Positions 17,405 through 26,044 of a DNA stretch of 64,000 bases are shown in pieces (the first letter of the stretch is position 1; every line of letters begins with the position of its first letter). The notes beneath the pieces were generated by a model. That model did not search any database. It was not told the origin of the DNA and worked only from the letters and a program-made list of their open reading frames with translations. The position numbers were made by a program, and so were the translations under genes. The stretch covers positions 310,001 through 374,000 of the forward strand of contig NZ_QPKV01000003.1 of assembly GCF_003339865.1 (NCBI RefSeq), written 5' to 3'. The DNA comes from Pedobacter chinensis. GTDB taxonomy: Bacteria; Bacteroidota; Bacteroidia; Sphingobacteriales; Sphingobacteriaceae.

Positions 17405-17450
17405 TGCTGACCTGTAGCGAAGCGGAAAGATACAAAGTAAATTTATTTCA
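17405..17450 (+). repeat. Dispersed repeat fragment GCTGACCTGTAGCGAAGCGG
   Basis: A single copy of the sequence that also occurs inside the compound array at 41.6-42.4 kb, including the following AAAGTAAATTTATTT. It lies upstream of the SMR exporter promoter. Confidence 0.65.
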
Positions 17451-17483
17451 GCACCGCTCTTATGAAAGGCCATTTCTAGGCAA

Positions 17484-17491
17484 TACCTTTG
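17484..17491 (+). promoter_or_regulatory. Bacteroidota -7 promoter element (TACCTTTG)
   Basis: A perfect match to the TAnnTTTG element of the Bacteroidota housekeeping sigma factor. It lies 18 bases before the ATG of the SMR gene, so the leader is only about 12 nt. Confidence 0.65.
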
Positions 17492-17508
17492 CATAAAAAT
17501 TTTTTTAT

Positions 17509-17829
17509 ATGAACTGGATTATTTTAATTATTGCCGGCCTTTTCGAAGTGGGCTTTACCACTTGCCTTAAATTATCTGATAATTTTTCGAACATAAAATG
17601 GAGCGCTGCATTTTTCGTTTGCATTTCACTAAGCTTTATATTATTGAACAAGGCCGCTCAAACTTTGCCAATGGGTACAGCCTATGCGGTTTGGACTGGC
17701 ATTGGTGCTGTAGGAACTGTAATTATTGGAATTGTATATTTTAACGAACCCGCTACTTTTTGGCGAATCTTTTTTATCTGCACATTAATTGGTTCCATTG
17801 CTGGTCTAAAGTTTTTAGCATCGCATTAG
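17509..17829 (+). CDS. sugE: SMR-family exporter, SugE/Gdx type
   Basis: A 106-residue protein with four membrane helices and the SMR catalytic Glu in the first helix (AGLFEVGFTT, Glu13). The segment PMGTAYAVWTGIGAVGTVI is the SugE/Gdx subtype signature; members of that subtype export guanidinium ions with proton exchange and act as dual-topology dimers. A quaternary-ammonium exporter is the alternative. No paired SMR gene is adjacent, which fits a homodimer. A TACCTTTG promoter lies just upstream. I looked for a guanidine riboswitch in the short leader and found none. Confidence 0.85.
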   Translation: MNWIILIIAGLFEVGFTTCLKLSDNFSNIKWSAAFFVCISLSFILLNKAAQTLPMGTAYAVWTGIGAVGTVIIGIVYFNEPATFWRIFFICTLIGSIAGLKFLASH

Positions 17830-18101
17830 CTTCATTAGGCAGGAAACCATTTTCCCAGGATCTATCATCCTCATTTCAAACGAGGACTATTTCAAGATTC
17901 TTCACTATGTTCAGAGTGGAATATATTTAGTTTTCTTCTTAAATAATGACATTGGGTTCCACCAACGTGGGAAGGATGGTATCTTCATGTTGACGAAATG
18001 CCTCCTTTTCCCACGTTTTCCCACACAAGTGGAAACGCGCAAAAAAACAATTCTGCTTTACCTGTAACCTCGCTATCTTTAATGTAGTCTTAGAGGTAAG
18101 T

Positions 18102-18683
18102 ATGGAGCAAAAACTTACAGATTTAGAGTTGATCCAAAATGTATTGAACGGAGATTCCGCTCAATATGCTTTGCTGGTAAAACGCCATCAGCGATTTGTA
18201 TTTACGCTTGCTTTAAGATTTGCAAAAAACAGGGAAGATGCTGAAGAAATTGCACAGGATTGTTTTGTAAAAGCTTACAAAGCTTTAGGAACTTTCAAGC
18301 AAACGGCAAAATTCAGCACCTGGCTTTATACGATTACCTATACAACGGCCATGACTTTCTTACGCAAAAAGCGATTGGATACTTCTTCCATTAATGATGA
18401 AGAAACGTTTGTGCAGTTAGAAAATCACACTTCAATTTTTAATGCCAATGGATATGAAAGGCAAGACAGCCATAAGTTTTTAAACCAGGCTATTCACTTA
18501 CTTATGCCAGATGATGCAGCAATTATAACCTTATTTTATCAGGGTGAACAAAGTTTGGAAGAAATTGGCGACACGTTAAATATGGAGCCCAACACCATAA
18601 AAGTAAAACTGCACAGGGCCAGGCAAAGGCTTAAAGAGAAATTACAATTTTTGTTAAAAGATGAAGTAAAGGAGTTACTATGA
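18102..18683 (+). CDS. ECF-type RNA polymerase sigma factor
   Basis: A 193-residue sigma-70 of the extracytoplasmic-function type. Region 2 is around residues 20-90 (LVKRHQRFVFTLALRF, then EDAEEIAQDCFVKAYKAL and FSTWLYTITYT). Region 4 is at about 130-185, with the helix-turn-helix SLEEIGDTLNMEPNTIKVKL. It overlaps the next gene by 4 bp (ATGA). The start ATG is preceded by AGAGGT, and a weak TATCTTTA promoter element is at 18074. It probably responds to envelope stress through the membrane anti-sigma protein encoded next. Confidence 0.93.
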   Translation: MEQKLTDLELIQNVLNGDSAQYALLVKRHQRFVFTLALRFAKNREDAEEIAQDCFVKAYKALGTFKQTAKFSTWLYTITYTTAMTFLRKKRLDTSSINDEETFVQLENHTSIFNANGYERQDSHKFLNQAIHLLMPDDAAIITLFYQGEQSLEEIGDTLNMEPNTIKVKLHRARQRLKEKLQFLLKDEVKELL

Positions 18684-19162
18684 ATACAATAGAACAACAG
18701 CTTTGGGATTACATTGATGGAAATTTAGATGCAACCCAGGCAAAAGCCATCGAAGAAAAAATTAATGCTGATGCTGAAATTAAAATCAGGTATGAGGAAT
18801 TGCTGAATTTAAATTTGGCTTTTGAAGAAATGGAGCTCGATGAACCTTCGATGTCTTTTACCAGAAATGTGATGGAAAGCGTGGCATTAGAACCAGCACC
18901 AACTACTCTAAAAACCAAGGTAAATAAAAATATAATTTATACTATCGGTGGCTTTTTCGTGATTTCTTTAATGGCTATGTTCGGTTATGTGCTTTACAAA
19001 TCCAATCTTCAATTGTCAAACTTTGATTTAGATCTGAATGTAAATTTCAATTGGGATAAATACATTACACCAACAACTGTTTACTGTTTCTTGTTTGCAG
19101 ATTTGGTAATCGGGTTGGTTTTTCTCGACCATTTAATGAGGAAGAAAACAACGCATAAATAA
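18680..19162 (+). CDS. Putative membrane anti-sigma factor
   Basis: A 160-residue protein coupled to the sigma gene by a 4-bp overlap. The N-terminal part, up to about residue 70, is an acidic helical domain beginning IEQQLWDYIDGNLD, similar to the sigma-binding part of anti-sigma factors but without the zinc ligands HxxxCxxC. Two membrane helices follow near 80-103 (IIYTIGGFFVISLMAMFGYVLY) and 130-152 (VYCFLFADLVIGLVFL). The arrangement and position support a role in holding the ECF sigma factor at the inner membrane. Assignment is by context and layout rather than by a named family. Confidence 0.7.
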   Translation: MNTIEQQLWDYIDGNLDATQAKAIEEKINADAEIKIRYEELLNLNLAFEEMELDEPSMSFTRNVMESVALEPAPTTLKTKVNKNIIYTIGGFFVISLMAMFGYVLYKSNLQLSNFDLDLNVNFNWDKYITPTTVYCFLFADLVIGLVFLDHLMRKKTTHK

Positions 19163-19223
19163 AGATTTTTCTCCTGCTGGTTTTAAATCTGCGTTTTCAG
19201 CGAAATCTGCGGGAGACAAAAAC

Positions 19224-19750
19224 TTACCCCAGTGTTTTCAAAATTTCCGGTCCTGCCGGCCATTCGCTATAACCAGATGCCGCATTGATGTGACCAGCAT
19301 TGCCAATATTGATAAATTCACTTCCCCAGTTATCGGCAAAAAACCGAGCTCTTTCCAACGTTACCCATTCATCATTCGAACTGGCAACAACCAGGGTCTT
19401 AAAATTTATTTTAGCTAAAGGAACATGATCAAAACCCACTGTAGAAAAAGTGTATTGGGGTGCTTCTAAATCGCTTGGTGCAACCAATAAGGCGCCTTTA
19501 ATTTGCTTTTGATACTGTTTCGTCCAATTGGCAATTGCTGAACAGCCTAACTGTGCCCAATTAAGAATACGGTAGATAAATCATATTCAAAAATTATTTT
19601 ATCAATGATTTCAATCCAATCCTCGCTAGCAGGCTCATCCCACTCTTGTTGGTCAATGCGCAGGAAATTACCTGAAGATTTTTCGAAATGCGTTTGTCAA
19701 TGTTTTGCTCCGGAATTGCCCAAACCTGGAATAATAAAGTAATTCGTCAT
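19224..19750 (-). pseudogene. Disrupted RBBP9/YdeN-type serine hydrolase
   Basis: Reading from the ATG at 19750, the minus strand gives MTNYFIIPGLGNSGAKH, then a TGA where the family has Trp (GPQHWQ-like motif), then QTHFEKSSGNFLRIDQQEW, DEPASEDWIEIIDKI and VFLIGHS. A one-base loss near 19550 sits right at the nucleophile motif GHS-LGCSAIANW. The frame then continues as GALLVAPSDLEAPQ, to the acid and His regions (VVASSNDEWV, GNAGHIN). The intact tail alone (19224-19487) is not a working enzyme. There are thus two independent lesions, one nonsense and one frameshift. Confidence 0.85.
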
Positions 19751-19805
19751 CACAAAAAAAATAAATTACAATAATCAGCAAGAAGGAAATCCTCCAAAAA
19801 ATAAA

Positions 19806-19842
19806 ACAAAAAAAGGCTGCCATCACCAGAAAGCAGCCCTCT
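19806..19842 (-). terminator. Terminator downstream of the cold-shock gene
   Basis: On the minus strand, GGGCTGC and GCAGCC arms with a 12-nt loop lead into a run of seven U. It lies 20 bp past the stop of the cold-shock gene. Confidence 0.8.
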
Positions 19843-19861
19843 TTGTAAATATGATAATAAA

Positions 19862-20053
19862 TTAAATTACTTTCACATTAACGGCATTTAAGCCTTTTTT
19901 ACCGTTAGCAACTTCGTACTGTACTTTGTCGTTTTCACGGATTTCGTCGATAAGACCTGTTGAATGAACAAAAATTTCGCTATCGCCATTCGCAGGGATG
20001 ATAAAGCCAAAACCTTTAGTTACATTGAAGAATTTTACTGTGCCTTCTTGCAT
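19862..20053 (-). CDS. Cold-shock domain protein (CspA family)
   Basis: A 63-residue single cold-shock domain. The RNA-binding motifs are KGFGFI (RNP1) and EIFVHST (RNP2), with the usual start MQEGTVKFFN. I chose the ATG at 20053 instead of the longer open frame to 20122, whose extra residues are hydrophobic and unlike the family. CspA-type proteins bind single-stranded RNA and keep it unfolded. The gene has its own terminator. The roughly 100-bp AT-rich leader upstream may be an untranslated region. Confidence 0.95.
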   Translation of the reverse strand: MQEGTVKFFNVTKGFGFIIPANGDSEIFVHSTGLIDEIRENDKVQYEVANGKKGLNAVNVKVI

Positions 20054-20157
20054 TGTATTAAATATTAAAATTAAGTCTGCAAGGTAAGTTTTAATTTTTA
20101 AAATCAAAATAAATTTTAACATTTTTTTAACGTTAAAATTTTGTAAACAGCAGATTA

Positions 20158-21084
20158 TTAAGGCTTTTTAATTGCCCTGCCAACTATCATAACCGTTATT
20201 TCACTATTATGCGGAATTCCTAAGGTAGTTCCGGGAATCACATTGAACAGGTTTCTGATGTAAATATCTGCAACGCCCTGCATCATTCTTTTTTTTCCTT
20301 CAGCAGCATCTGGAAGTACTCCATTTACCGATAAAATTCTCATCGTTCCGGTATAATCAACTACGGCCAGGCACTCATAGGCGAAGTCTTTATAGGCCCT
20401 GTCAATTTCAATTCTGTATTGAGGAAAAATATAATCGTAAGCAGAAGTACGTTTCTGCAATTTATCCACTGTACTAAACTTCTTAACCGTTACAATTTTA
20501 CTCTTCGGAATAAACTGAACGGGTTCGGTTGCGGCAAATGCGGCAGTTGCAGACCGATTAACCTCATCTGATCTTCTTTTGATAAACAAAGTATCGGCCT
20601 TTGATGGCCTTTGTAAAATTTCAGCAGTAGTTTTCAGCTTGTTTTTGATGTAATTCTGCGTATAAAAAGTCATGTTTACATCCGAACGGATATCATCGGC
20701 AATCACTTTTCCATCAACCTGTATGCGTTGAAAAACCAAGCTATCTTTGCTGATGTGTTTTACCTTAAAAAACTCTTCGGCGAAATTGTAAACATTACCA
20801 TGATCGTATTGCAGATAAAATTTTTGCATGATCTGTTTTTGAGGACTCCAGGCCATCATGGTGTCTTCTGCGGCAACCTCAATAATCCATGATGGTTTTT
20901 GCATAAAGCCTTGCTTATTAAATGACAGGTTATCACTAAAGCGACGTTTTACCTCCTCGTAACGGATGCCCTTTACAGGCGCAAAAGTAAAATCCCTTAA
21001 TGTGGCATCATTTGTTTTCGACCTTGAGTTACACGCCGAAAGCATCAGCATTAAAAAAAAGAATTGTATCGTATTTTTAATCAT
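20158..21084 (-). CDS. Lipoprotein of unknown function
   Basis: A 308-residue protein with signal FFFLMLMLSAC and lipobox Cys at residue 18. No domain is recognised. The body has a mixed alpha/beta look and contains KGIRYEEVKRRFSDNLSF near the start and a C-terminal part (ECLAVVDYTGTMRILSVNG, then IYIRNLFNVIPGTTLGIPH) that resembles a small beta sandwich. It lies 14 bp after the phosphodiester glycosidase gene on the same strand and is probably co-transcribed with it, so it may belong to the same surface process. Confidence 0.65.
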   Translation of the reverse strand: MIKNTIQFFFLMLMLSACNSRSKTNDATLRDFTFAPVKGIRYEEVKRRFSDNLSFNKQGFMQKPSWIIEVAAEDTMMAWSPQKQIMQKFYLQYDHGNVYNFAEEFFKVKHISKDSLVFQRIQVDGKVIADDIRSDVNMTFYTQNYIKNKLKTTAEILQRPSKADTLFIKRRSDEVNRSATAAFAATEPVQFIPKSKIVTVKKFSTVDKLQKRTSAYDYIFPQYRIEIDRAYKDFAYECLAVVDYTGTMRILSVNGVLPDAAEGKKRMMQGVADIYIRNLFNVIPGTTLGIPHNSEITVMIVGRAIKKP

Positions 21085-21098
21085 TTGGGCTAAAATAA

Positions 21099-21965
21099 TT
21101 ATTTCTTTTTAACCAGAACCACATTGGCTACTTTGCGCTGCCCTTCATGATCCCACTTTTTATTATCTGTTGGATAATTAATCACTCCGCCATCGGGCAT
21201 TCCGTTTACCCATAATGTTGTAGAACCACCGCCATCAAAATTGATGGCACTTGTACAGCCCAACCATTTCATTAGCTTAGTGAGTTCAATTAAACTCATT
21301 CCCGCAGATTGATCATTTCTTCCATCGACAGTTAATAAAATTACTTTCCCGTTTGGCTTGATGCCTAAACAAGTACGGGGATGACGTGAACGGGTAAAAG
21401 CTGTCGTATCTAATAGTTCATCAGCATGATGATAGGTTAACAGCGGACCATTCAGCATAACGCTCTGTTCAGTCAATTTTGTTTCCCAATCTGGCGTTCC
21501 ATCCCATTTTTTTATAGCAATTTTTCCATCCTCAATTACAACAGCTGCTTGCTGATGCCTTGCCCGCTCTCCATTTTTCTCCAGCCTGTTGGTATTGATT
21601 ATCTTCCCGTCAACGCGAACAAAATCTACAGATCCTCCATTTTTAACATCAAAGAAATTACCATTTAAAGCAGCTATTGCAGTATCTCTCAGGCCAAAAT
21701 CACTTGTTGTGATCAGTTCCTTTTCTTCTGCACCTAATGCAAAAACTGCTTTTCTTCCTGTATTGTTTACCTCAAGAAAAGAAATATTCTCATTTGCTGC
21801 GAAAAGATTTTCGTGATTAAAATGATAACGGAAAAGCTTTACCTGCCTGGCAATTTTTGTTTTTTGCCATTTCGCTTTCACAACGGTTATTGAGTCAGCT
21901 TGTTGGGCATAACCATAGGAGGCAGAAGTTGTGATAAACAGATAAAGAAATAGTTTTTTAAACAT
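21099..21965 (-). CDS. Phosphodiester glycosidase (NAGPA-like) family protein
   Basis: A 288-residue secreted protein. I chose the ATG at 21965, which gives the signal peptide MFKKLFLYLFITTSASYGYA; the longer frame to 22010 only adds an unlikely tail. The family motifs are AALNGNFFDVKNGGS near residue 105, TCLGIKPNGKVILLTVDGR near 205 and INFDGGGSTTLWVNG near 250, the last being the hallmark of the domain shared with the mammalian uncovering enzyme. Bacterial members act on glycosyl phosphodiesters, including capsule or polysaccharide links. The substrate here is unknown. It is followed closely by a lipoprotein gene. Confidence 0.9.
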   Translation of the reverse strand: MFKKLFLYLFITTSASYGYAQQADSITVVKAKWQKTKIARQVKLFRYHFNHENLFAANENISFLEVNNTGRKAVFALGAEEKELITTSDFGLRDTAIAALNGNFFDVKNGGSVDFVRVDGKIINTNRLEKNGERARHQQAAVVIEDGKIAIKKWDGTPDWETKLTEQSVMLNGPLLTYHHADELLDTTAFTRSRHPRTCLGIKPNGKVILLTVDGRNDQSAGMSLIELTKLMKWLGCTSAINFDGGGSTTLWVNGMPDGGVINYPTDNKKWDHEGQRKVANVVLVKKK

Positions 21966-21989
21966 GGGTTTATGATTTGAGATAAAATT

Positions 21990-22032
21990 AAAAAAAATGG
22001 AGTAAACCAATTAAAGGCTTACTCCGTTTTTT
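21990..22032 (-). terminator. Terminator downstream of the DUF5117 metalloprotease
   Basis: Arms GGAGTAA and TTACTCC with a run of U on the minus-strand side (and T on the plus side). It lies about 105 bp after the stop at 22138. Confidence 0.7.
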
Positions 22033-22137
22033 ATTGGGCTGTTGGAAGGTTGTTAAATTGTTGTAACATTAAAACCTTTGAACGATATGCCCAGCAACAT
22101 TTAAACATTACAACTTTAAAACTTTTCAATACCTCGT

Positions 22138-24651
22138 CTATTTCTTTGGATCTAAAATATTTTTGATTCTAATATTCAAATCTTCATAATGTGCTTTTGT
22201 AATGGCATCACCTGCAACTGAACGGGCTTTAGTTGTTGCCAGTAAAGTTTTCAATTCTGCTCTTACCAACGGGCGAATATCAGATAAGTTAACATTCACT
22301 GGCGTTAAGCCATAGTTTGCAGCAGCCTCAACCGGAAACCCTACCGGAAGTTCGTTTTCTTTGGTCATTAAATCAGATAAACGATCAACATAAGCCCTTT
22401 GTAAGTTACGTTTGAAAGCATCTGCTCTGCCTACCGCGAAAACTGATTGTTTAAGATCTGTGAATAATTCGGGTAAAGTATAGGCTTTTGCCGAACCATT
22501 TTTAGTTTCGTTATCCAGTAAACGAGCGATTCGGGGAGCTGATAGAATGTTAATCAGTGTATTTGCCTGAACAGCCTTGATTCGATTTAACAACACACCA
22601 TTATCAAATTTATTTAACTGATCATTGCTGATTAACCAAAGTGGGGTAGTAAACAATTGCTGATTGAAGAATGCGATTGCTTCTTTTTGTTTTGCTTTAG
22701 GCAAATAAGTATAAACAGGTCCGGTTTGATCGTAGGTTTTAAAATTTTCGCTCATTCCACCTATATTCGTGGTAACATGCCCCATGTAACGGTTAAATTG
22801 ACCTACAATTTCAGTATAAATTTCTTTTAAATCACTGTAATCTTTTCCTTTTTGGTAAGTCCATTTTTCTACATTTGGTAAAATGCGTTTTAAATTTGCA
22901 ATGCCATAAGTACTGGCCTTCATGGCGTTATCGCCTAAATCTTCACTTTGTAAACGCGGATCTAAGGTTGTGCCCTGGCGTCCGTAAAAATACAATGGGT
23001 TTCCTGCATTTTTTAAAGTCCACTGGTTTAAAACTTCTTTTTCCTGTTCGGCCGTTTTGTCACCCGGAATCCATGAATAACCCCATTTAATTGCCCATTT
23101 ATCGTATTCGCCAATTTGAGGATGCAGTTTTGTAACGCCATCACCCGGTTGAGCAATGTAGTTAAAACGGGCATAATCCATAATTGAAGGTGCCGTTCCA
23201 TGCTGATCGGTAAAGGTTTTTGAGCGCAATGAATCAACGGGATAGGCATAGCTGGAGCCAAAATTGTGTGGTAAACCTAAAGTATGCCCAATCTCGTGAG
23301 AAGAAACGAAGCGAATCAACTCGCCCATTTGGGCATCAGTGAATTTAGCTTTACGAACTTCAGGATTTATTGCCGCAGTTTGCACAAAATACCAGTTACG
23401 CAATAAGTTCATCACGTTATGATACCAGCCAATGTGGGTTTCTAAAATTTGACCAGTACGAGGGTCGCTCACATGTGGTCCGTATGCGTTCGCGATATCA
23501 GAAGCAAAATAGCGTACTACCGAATATCTTGAATCTTCTACACTGAACTCAGGATCTTCCTGAGGAGTTGGGGCCTGCTTACCCATAATTGCGTTTTTGA
23601 AGCCAGCTGCTTCAAAAGCCACCTGCCAGTCGTTAATGCCCTGAATTAAATATGGAACCCATTTTTTAGGCGTGGCGGGATCGATGTAAATAACAATAGG
23701 TTTTACCGGCTCAACCAATTCGCCATTTTTGTATGCATTGGTATCTTTAGGAACCAAATTCCAACGATGGATATAAGCAGTGCGTTCTGCTTTTTGCGCA
23801 TCGGTTCCATAATCAATTTGCGATTGACCAAAGAAACCAACCCTGTTATCCATAATTCTGGCCTTTACCGGAATTTTTGGCAACAACAACATAGAGGTGT
23901 TGAACTCAAAGGTTACCGCACCATTGCTATTATCGGTTGGCGACTCTGCTGAACGATAAGTTTTGGCGGTTTTAACCTCAATATTTAATGGAAAAGTTTT
24001 AACCGTATCAATGTAAGAACGGGTCGCATCATACACGGTTACCTTATAGGTTTTTCGGATTTGATCGGTAGCACCAATCGCCATGATATCACCATTGTAA
24101 AAATCGGTAACATCAATTACCACACCTGTTGTATCTTTATTATAGGCCTTAATTTCAAAACCGGCTAAAATTTGTGCCAGATTAGAATTTTGTACAGATT
24201 CGTACATATCGCTATTGGGATCTGCTTTTGTAGCATAACTGGGTACACGGATATAAATTTGTTTACCTCTGCGTTCCCATACCCAAACTTGTTCGTTTAA
24301 CTCTTCTCCGCCGTACTGTTGGTTACCAACTTTAATGCCTACCGGCGCTTTAGCCAAACGCGTAACCACAAGCATTTCGCGGTTGATAATCGAATCCGGA
24401 ATCTCAAAGTACCATTTATCATCAACCTTATGGGTTTTAAACAGTCCGTTTGTAGTTCTGGCTTTTGCCGTTATCACTTCAGAAAAAGGTTTGATTCCTT
24501 CTTTTTTTGGGGCTGCCGCAGGAGCTGCTGCCGGCGCTGTTGGGGTAGTTGATCCCTTTTTTGGCTTTTTTTGTGCATGTGCTGAATTCGCTCCAGCTAA
24601 ACCAAGCACCACAATACCTGCCAATGCAAGTACCTTAACTTGTTTCTTCAT
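22138..24651 (-). CDS. Secreted zinc-dependent metalloprotease (DUF5117/DUF5118)
   Basis: An 837-residue secreted protein with signal peptide (VLALAGIVVLGLAGANSAHA). A low-complexity Ala/Pro segment follows (about 30-50), then the DUF5118 and DUF5117 regions (about 50-430, with FYNGDIMAIG). The zinc site SSHEIGHTLGLPHNFGSSY near 450 gives the HExxHxxGxxH metzincin-type ligands. The remaining C-terminal part is the usual family extension. The protein belongs to a group common in Bacteroidota whose members are thought to be periplasmic or outer-membrane peptidases. No partner gene is adjacent on this strand. Confidence 0.93.
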   Translation of the reverse strand: MKKQVKVLALAGIVVLGLAGANSAHAQKKPKKGSTTPTAPAAAPAAAPKKEGIKPFSEVITAKARTTNGLFKTHKVDDKWYFEIPDSIINREMLVVTRLAKAPVGIKVGNQQYGGEELNEQVWVWERRGKQIYIRVPSYATKADPNSDMYESVQNSNLAQILAGFEIKAYNKDTTGVVIDVTDFYNGDIMAIGATDQIRKTYKVTVYDATRSYIDTVKTFPLNIEVKTAKTYRSAESPTDNSNGAVTFEFNTSMLLLPKIPVKARIMDNRVGFFGQSQIDYGTDAQKAERTAYIHRWNLVPKDTNAYKNGELVEPVKPIVIYIDPATPKKWVPYLIQGINDWQVAFEAAGFKNAIMGKQAPTPQEDPEFSVEDSRYSVVRYFASDIANAYGPHVSDPRTGQILETHIGWYHNVMNLLRNWYFVQTAAINPEVRKAKFTDAQMGELIRFVSSHEIGHTLGLPHNFGSSYAYPVDSLRSKTFTDQHGTAPSIMDYARFNYIAQPGDGVTKLHPQIGEYDKWAIKWGYSWIPGDKTAEQEKEVLNQWTLKNAGNPLYFYGRQGTTLDPRLQSEDLGDNAMKASTYGIANLKRILPNVEKWTYQKGKDYSDLKEIYTEIVGQFNRYMGHVTTNIGGMSENFKTYDQTGPVYTYLPKAKQKEAIAFFNQQLFTTPLWLISNDQLNKFDNGVLLNRIKAVQANTLINILSAPRIARLLDNETKNGSAKAYTLPELFTDLKQSVFAVGRADAFKRNLQRAYVDRLSDLMTKENELPVGFPVEAAANYGLTPVNVNLSDIRPLVRAELKTLLATTKARSVAGDAITKAHYEDLNIRIKNILDPKK

Positions 24652-24744
24652 TTATATGTTTATAGTGTTATTGTGATAATAAGAGCCCGAAGTTATAGGC
24701 TTGTTACTTTATAAACATTTTGTAACCATAAAATCACCAACAGA

Positions 24745-25992
24745 TTAAATTCTTTTTTCGAGCCTTACCACTTTAAAAAGTACCTGGTTATCTCTAAAAA
24801 CCTCAAATATAACTACCCGATCAGCTTTGGATTTAAACATCTCCGTTAAATCATTTAATGAATAGGCATCAATTGATTTAAAATTCACACCAATAATTTG
24901 ATCGTTTGGACATAAACCCGCTTTTTCAGCAGGAGATCCTTCATCAATTTCTCCAATTATCACACGTTTATATTGATCCTGATCCAGATAAACCACCATC
25001 CCAACCATATCATGCTGAAAGGGAACTTTTGCAAAATTGTTGGGTTTCAGATACATGAATTTTTCCTGATAGTTAAACTGCACATCAAACTTGCGGAGTA
25101 TTTCAGCGCCGAGGTTTCCATTACGAAACGATAAATCTATTTTTTTGGAAATCGACTCAAAATCCGGGAAGCCGGCTACAACATCGCTAAAAGCATATTT
25201 TCCCAGATGAAAGGTTTTTACTCGCCCTACATAACCTTTTATTTGCCCACTTAAACTCATGCCCAAATTGGCTTTTATTCTTTTTTCAGGAAGTGGAAAA
25301 GCAGCACCATTCAACATTTCCATTGATAAGGCATGACTCGCACCAGTATCCATCAGAAACCGGGTGCTGATCTTCCCGCTATCAGGTATTTCTACCTCGA
25401 CATCTACATAAGGTTTTAAATTTTCTATAGTAATGGGAACTTTACTTCCGCGATATTTCACATGACTATCCAGATCACTAAATATTATTCTGTTCTCACT
25501 ATAGCGAATATCTACAATAAAGCTATTAAAAAAGCTATAACCTATTAATCCATAAATTTTAACCCCTAAATGTCCTGACAAATTGAACAAATCTTCCTTA
25601 AGAATGGCTGTGGGGATGTGTTTGATTTTTGCTCTGCCTATTCTGGCCTCTACATTTTGCGATACATAAGCATCAACCGTTTCTAACCCGAGCCCTGAAA
25701 GTCTGATTTTTCTCATCAGATTAAAATTCAAGGTATCTATAATTGATGGTTCTGTAATGATCATAGGACCTACACCTGTATCTAAAACAAAATCATACGG
25801 GCCTTTATCATTTACATATACCGGAATAATGATCAGATTCTTAATACATCTAAATTGAATCGACTGCCTTTGTTTTTTACCTGAAAACGTAAACTCTTGC
25901 GCAAATGAATGTAGACACATTAAAAACAGCCCTGCACAAATAGCCAATTTGCGAATGGAGAAAAGGATAACAGGTTCATATTTGGTCAACAT
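24745..25992 (-). CDS. Secreted retropepsin-like aspartyl protease with PDZ domain
   Basis: A 415-residue protein with signal peptide near 13-31 (IRKLAICAGLFLMCLHSFA). It carries two aspartyl protease half-sites, FVLDTGVGPMII near residue 70 and RFLMDTGASHALS near 212, and ends with a PDZ domain at about 330-405 (GSPAEKAGLCPNDQIIGVN). The two-lobed layout with PDZ is typical of Bacteroidota periplasmic clan AA peptidases. It diverges from the plus-strand dacB gene with only 52 bp between their starts, so the two promoters probably overlap. Confidence 0.9.
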   Translation of the reverse strand: MLTKYEPVILFSIRKLAICAGLFLMCLHSFAQEFTFSGKKQRQSIQFRCIKNLIIIPVYVNDKGPYDFVLDTGVGPMIITEPSIIDTLNFNLMRKIRLSGLGLETVDAYVSQNVEARIGRAKIKHIPTAILKEDLFNLSGHLGVKIYGLIGYSFFNSFIVDIRYSENRIIFSDLDSHVKYRGSKVPITIENLKPYVDVEVEIPDSGKISTRFLMDTGASHALSMEMLNGAAFPLPEKRIKANLGMSLSGQIKGYVGRVKTFHLGKYAFSDVVAGFPDFESISKKIDLSFRNGNLGAEILRKFDVQFNYQEKFMYLKPNNFAKVPFQHDMVGMVVYLDQDQYKRVIIGEIDEGSPAEKAGLCPNDQIIGVNFKSIDAYSLNDLTEMFKSKADRVVIFEVFRDNQVLFKVVRLEKRI

Positions 25993-26044
25993 TAAATTAA
26001 ATTTAATAAATTAGTTGGCAATTATCATTTTCTAAATCCATAAC

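Noticed and set aside
17228..17508. Guanidine riboswitch ahead of the SugE-type gene
   Set aside because: The promoter lies only 18 bases before the ATG, leaving no room, and the conserved core bases of the class are not seen upstream.
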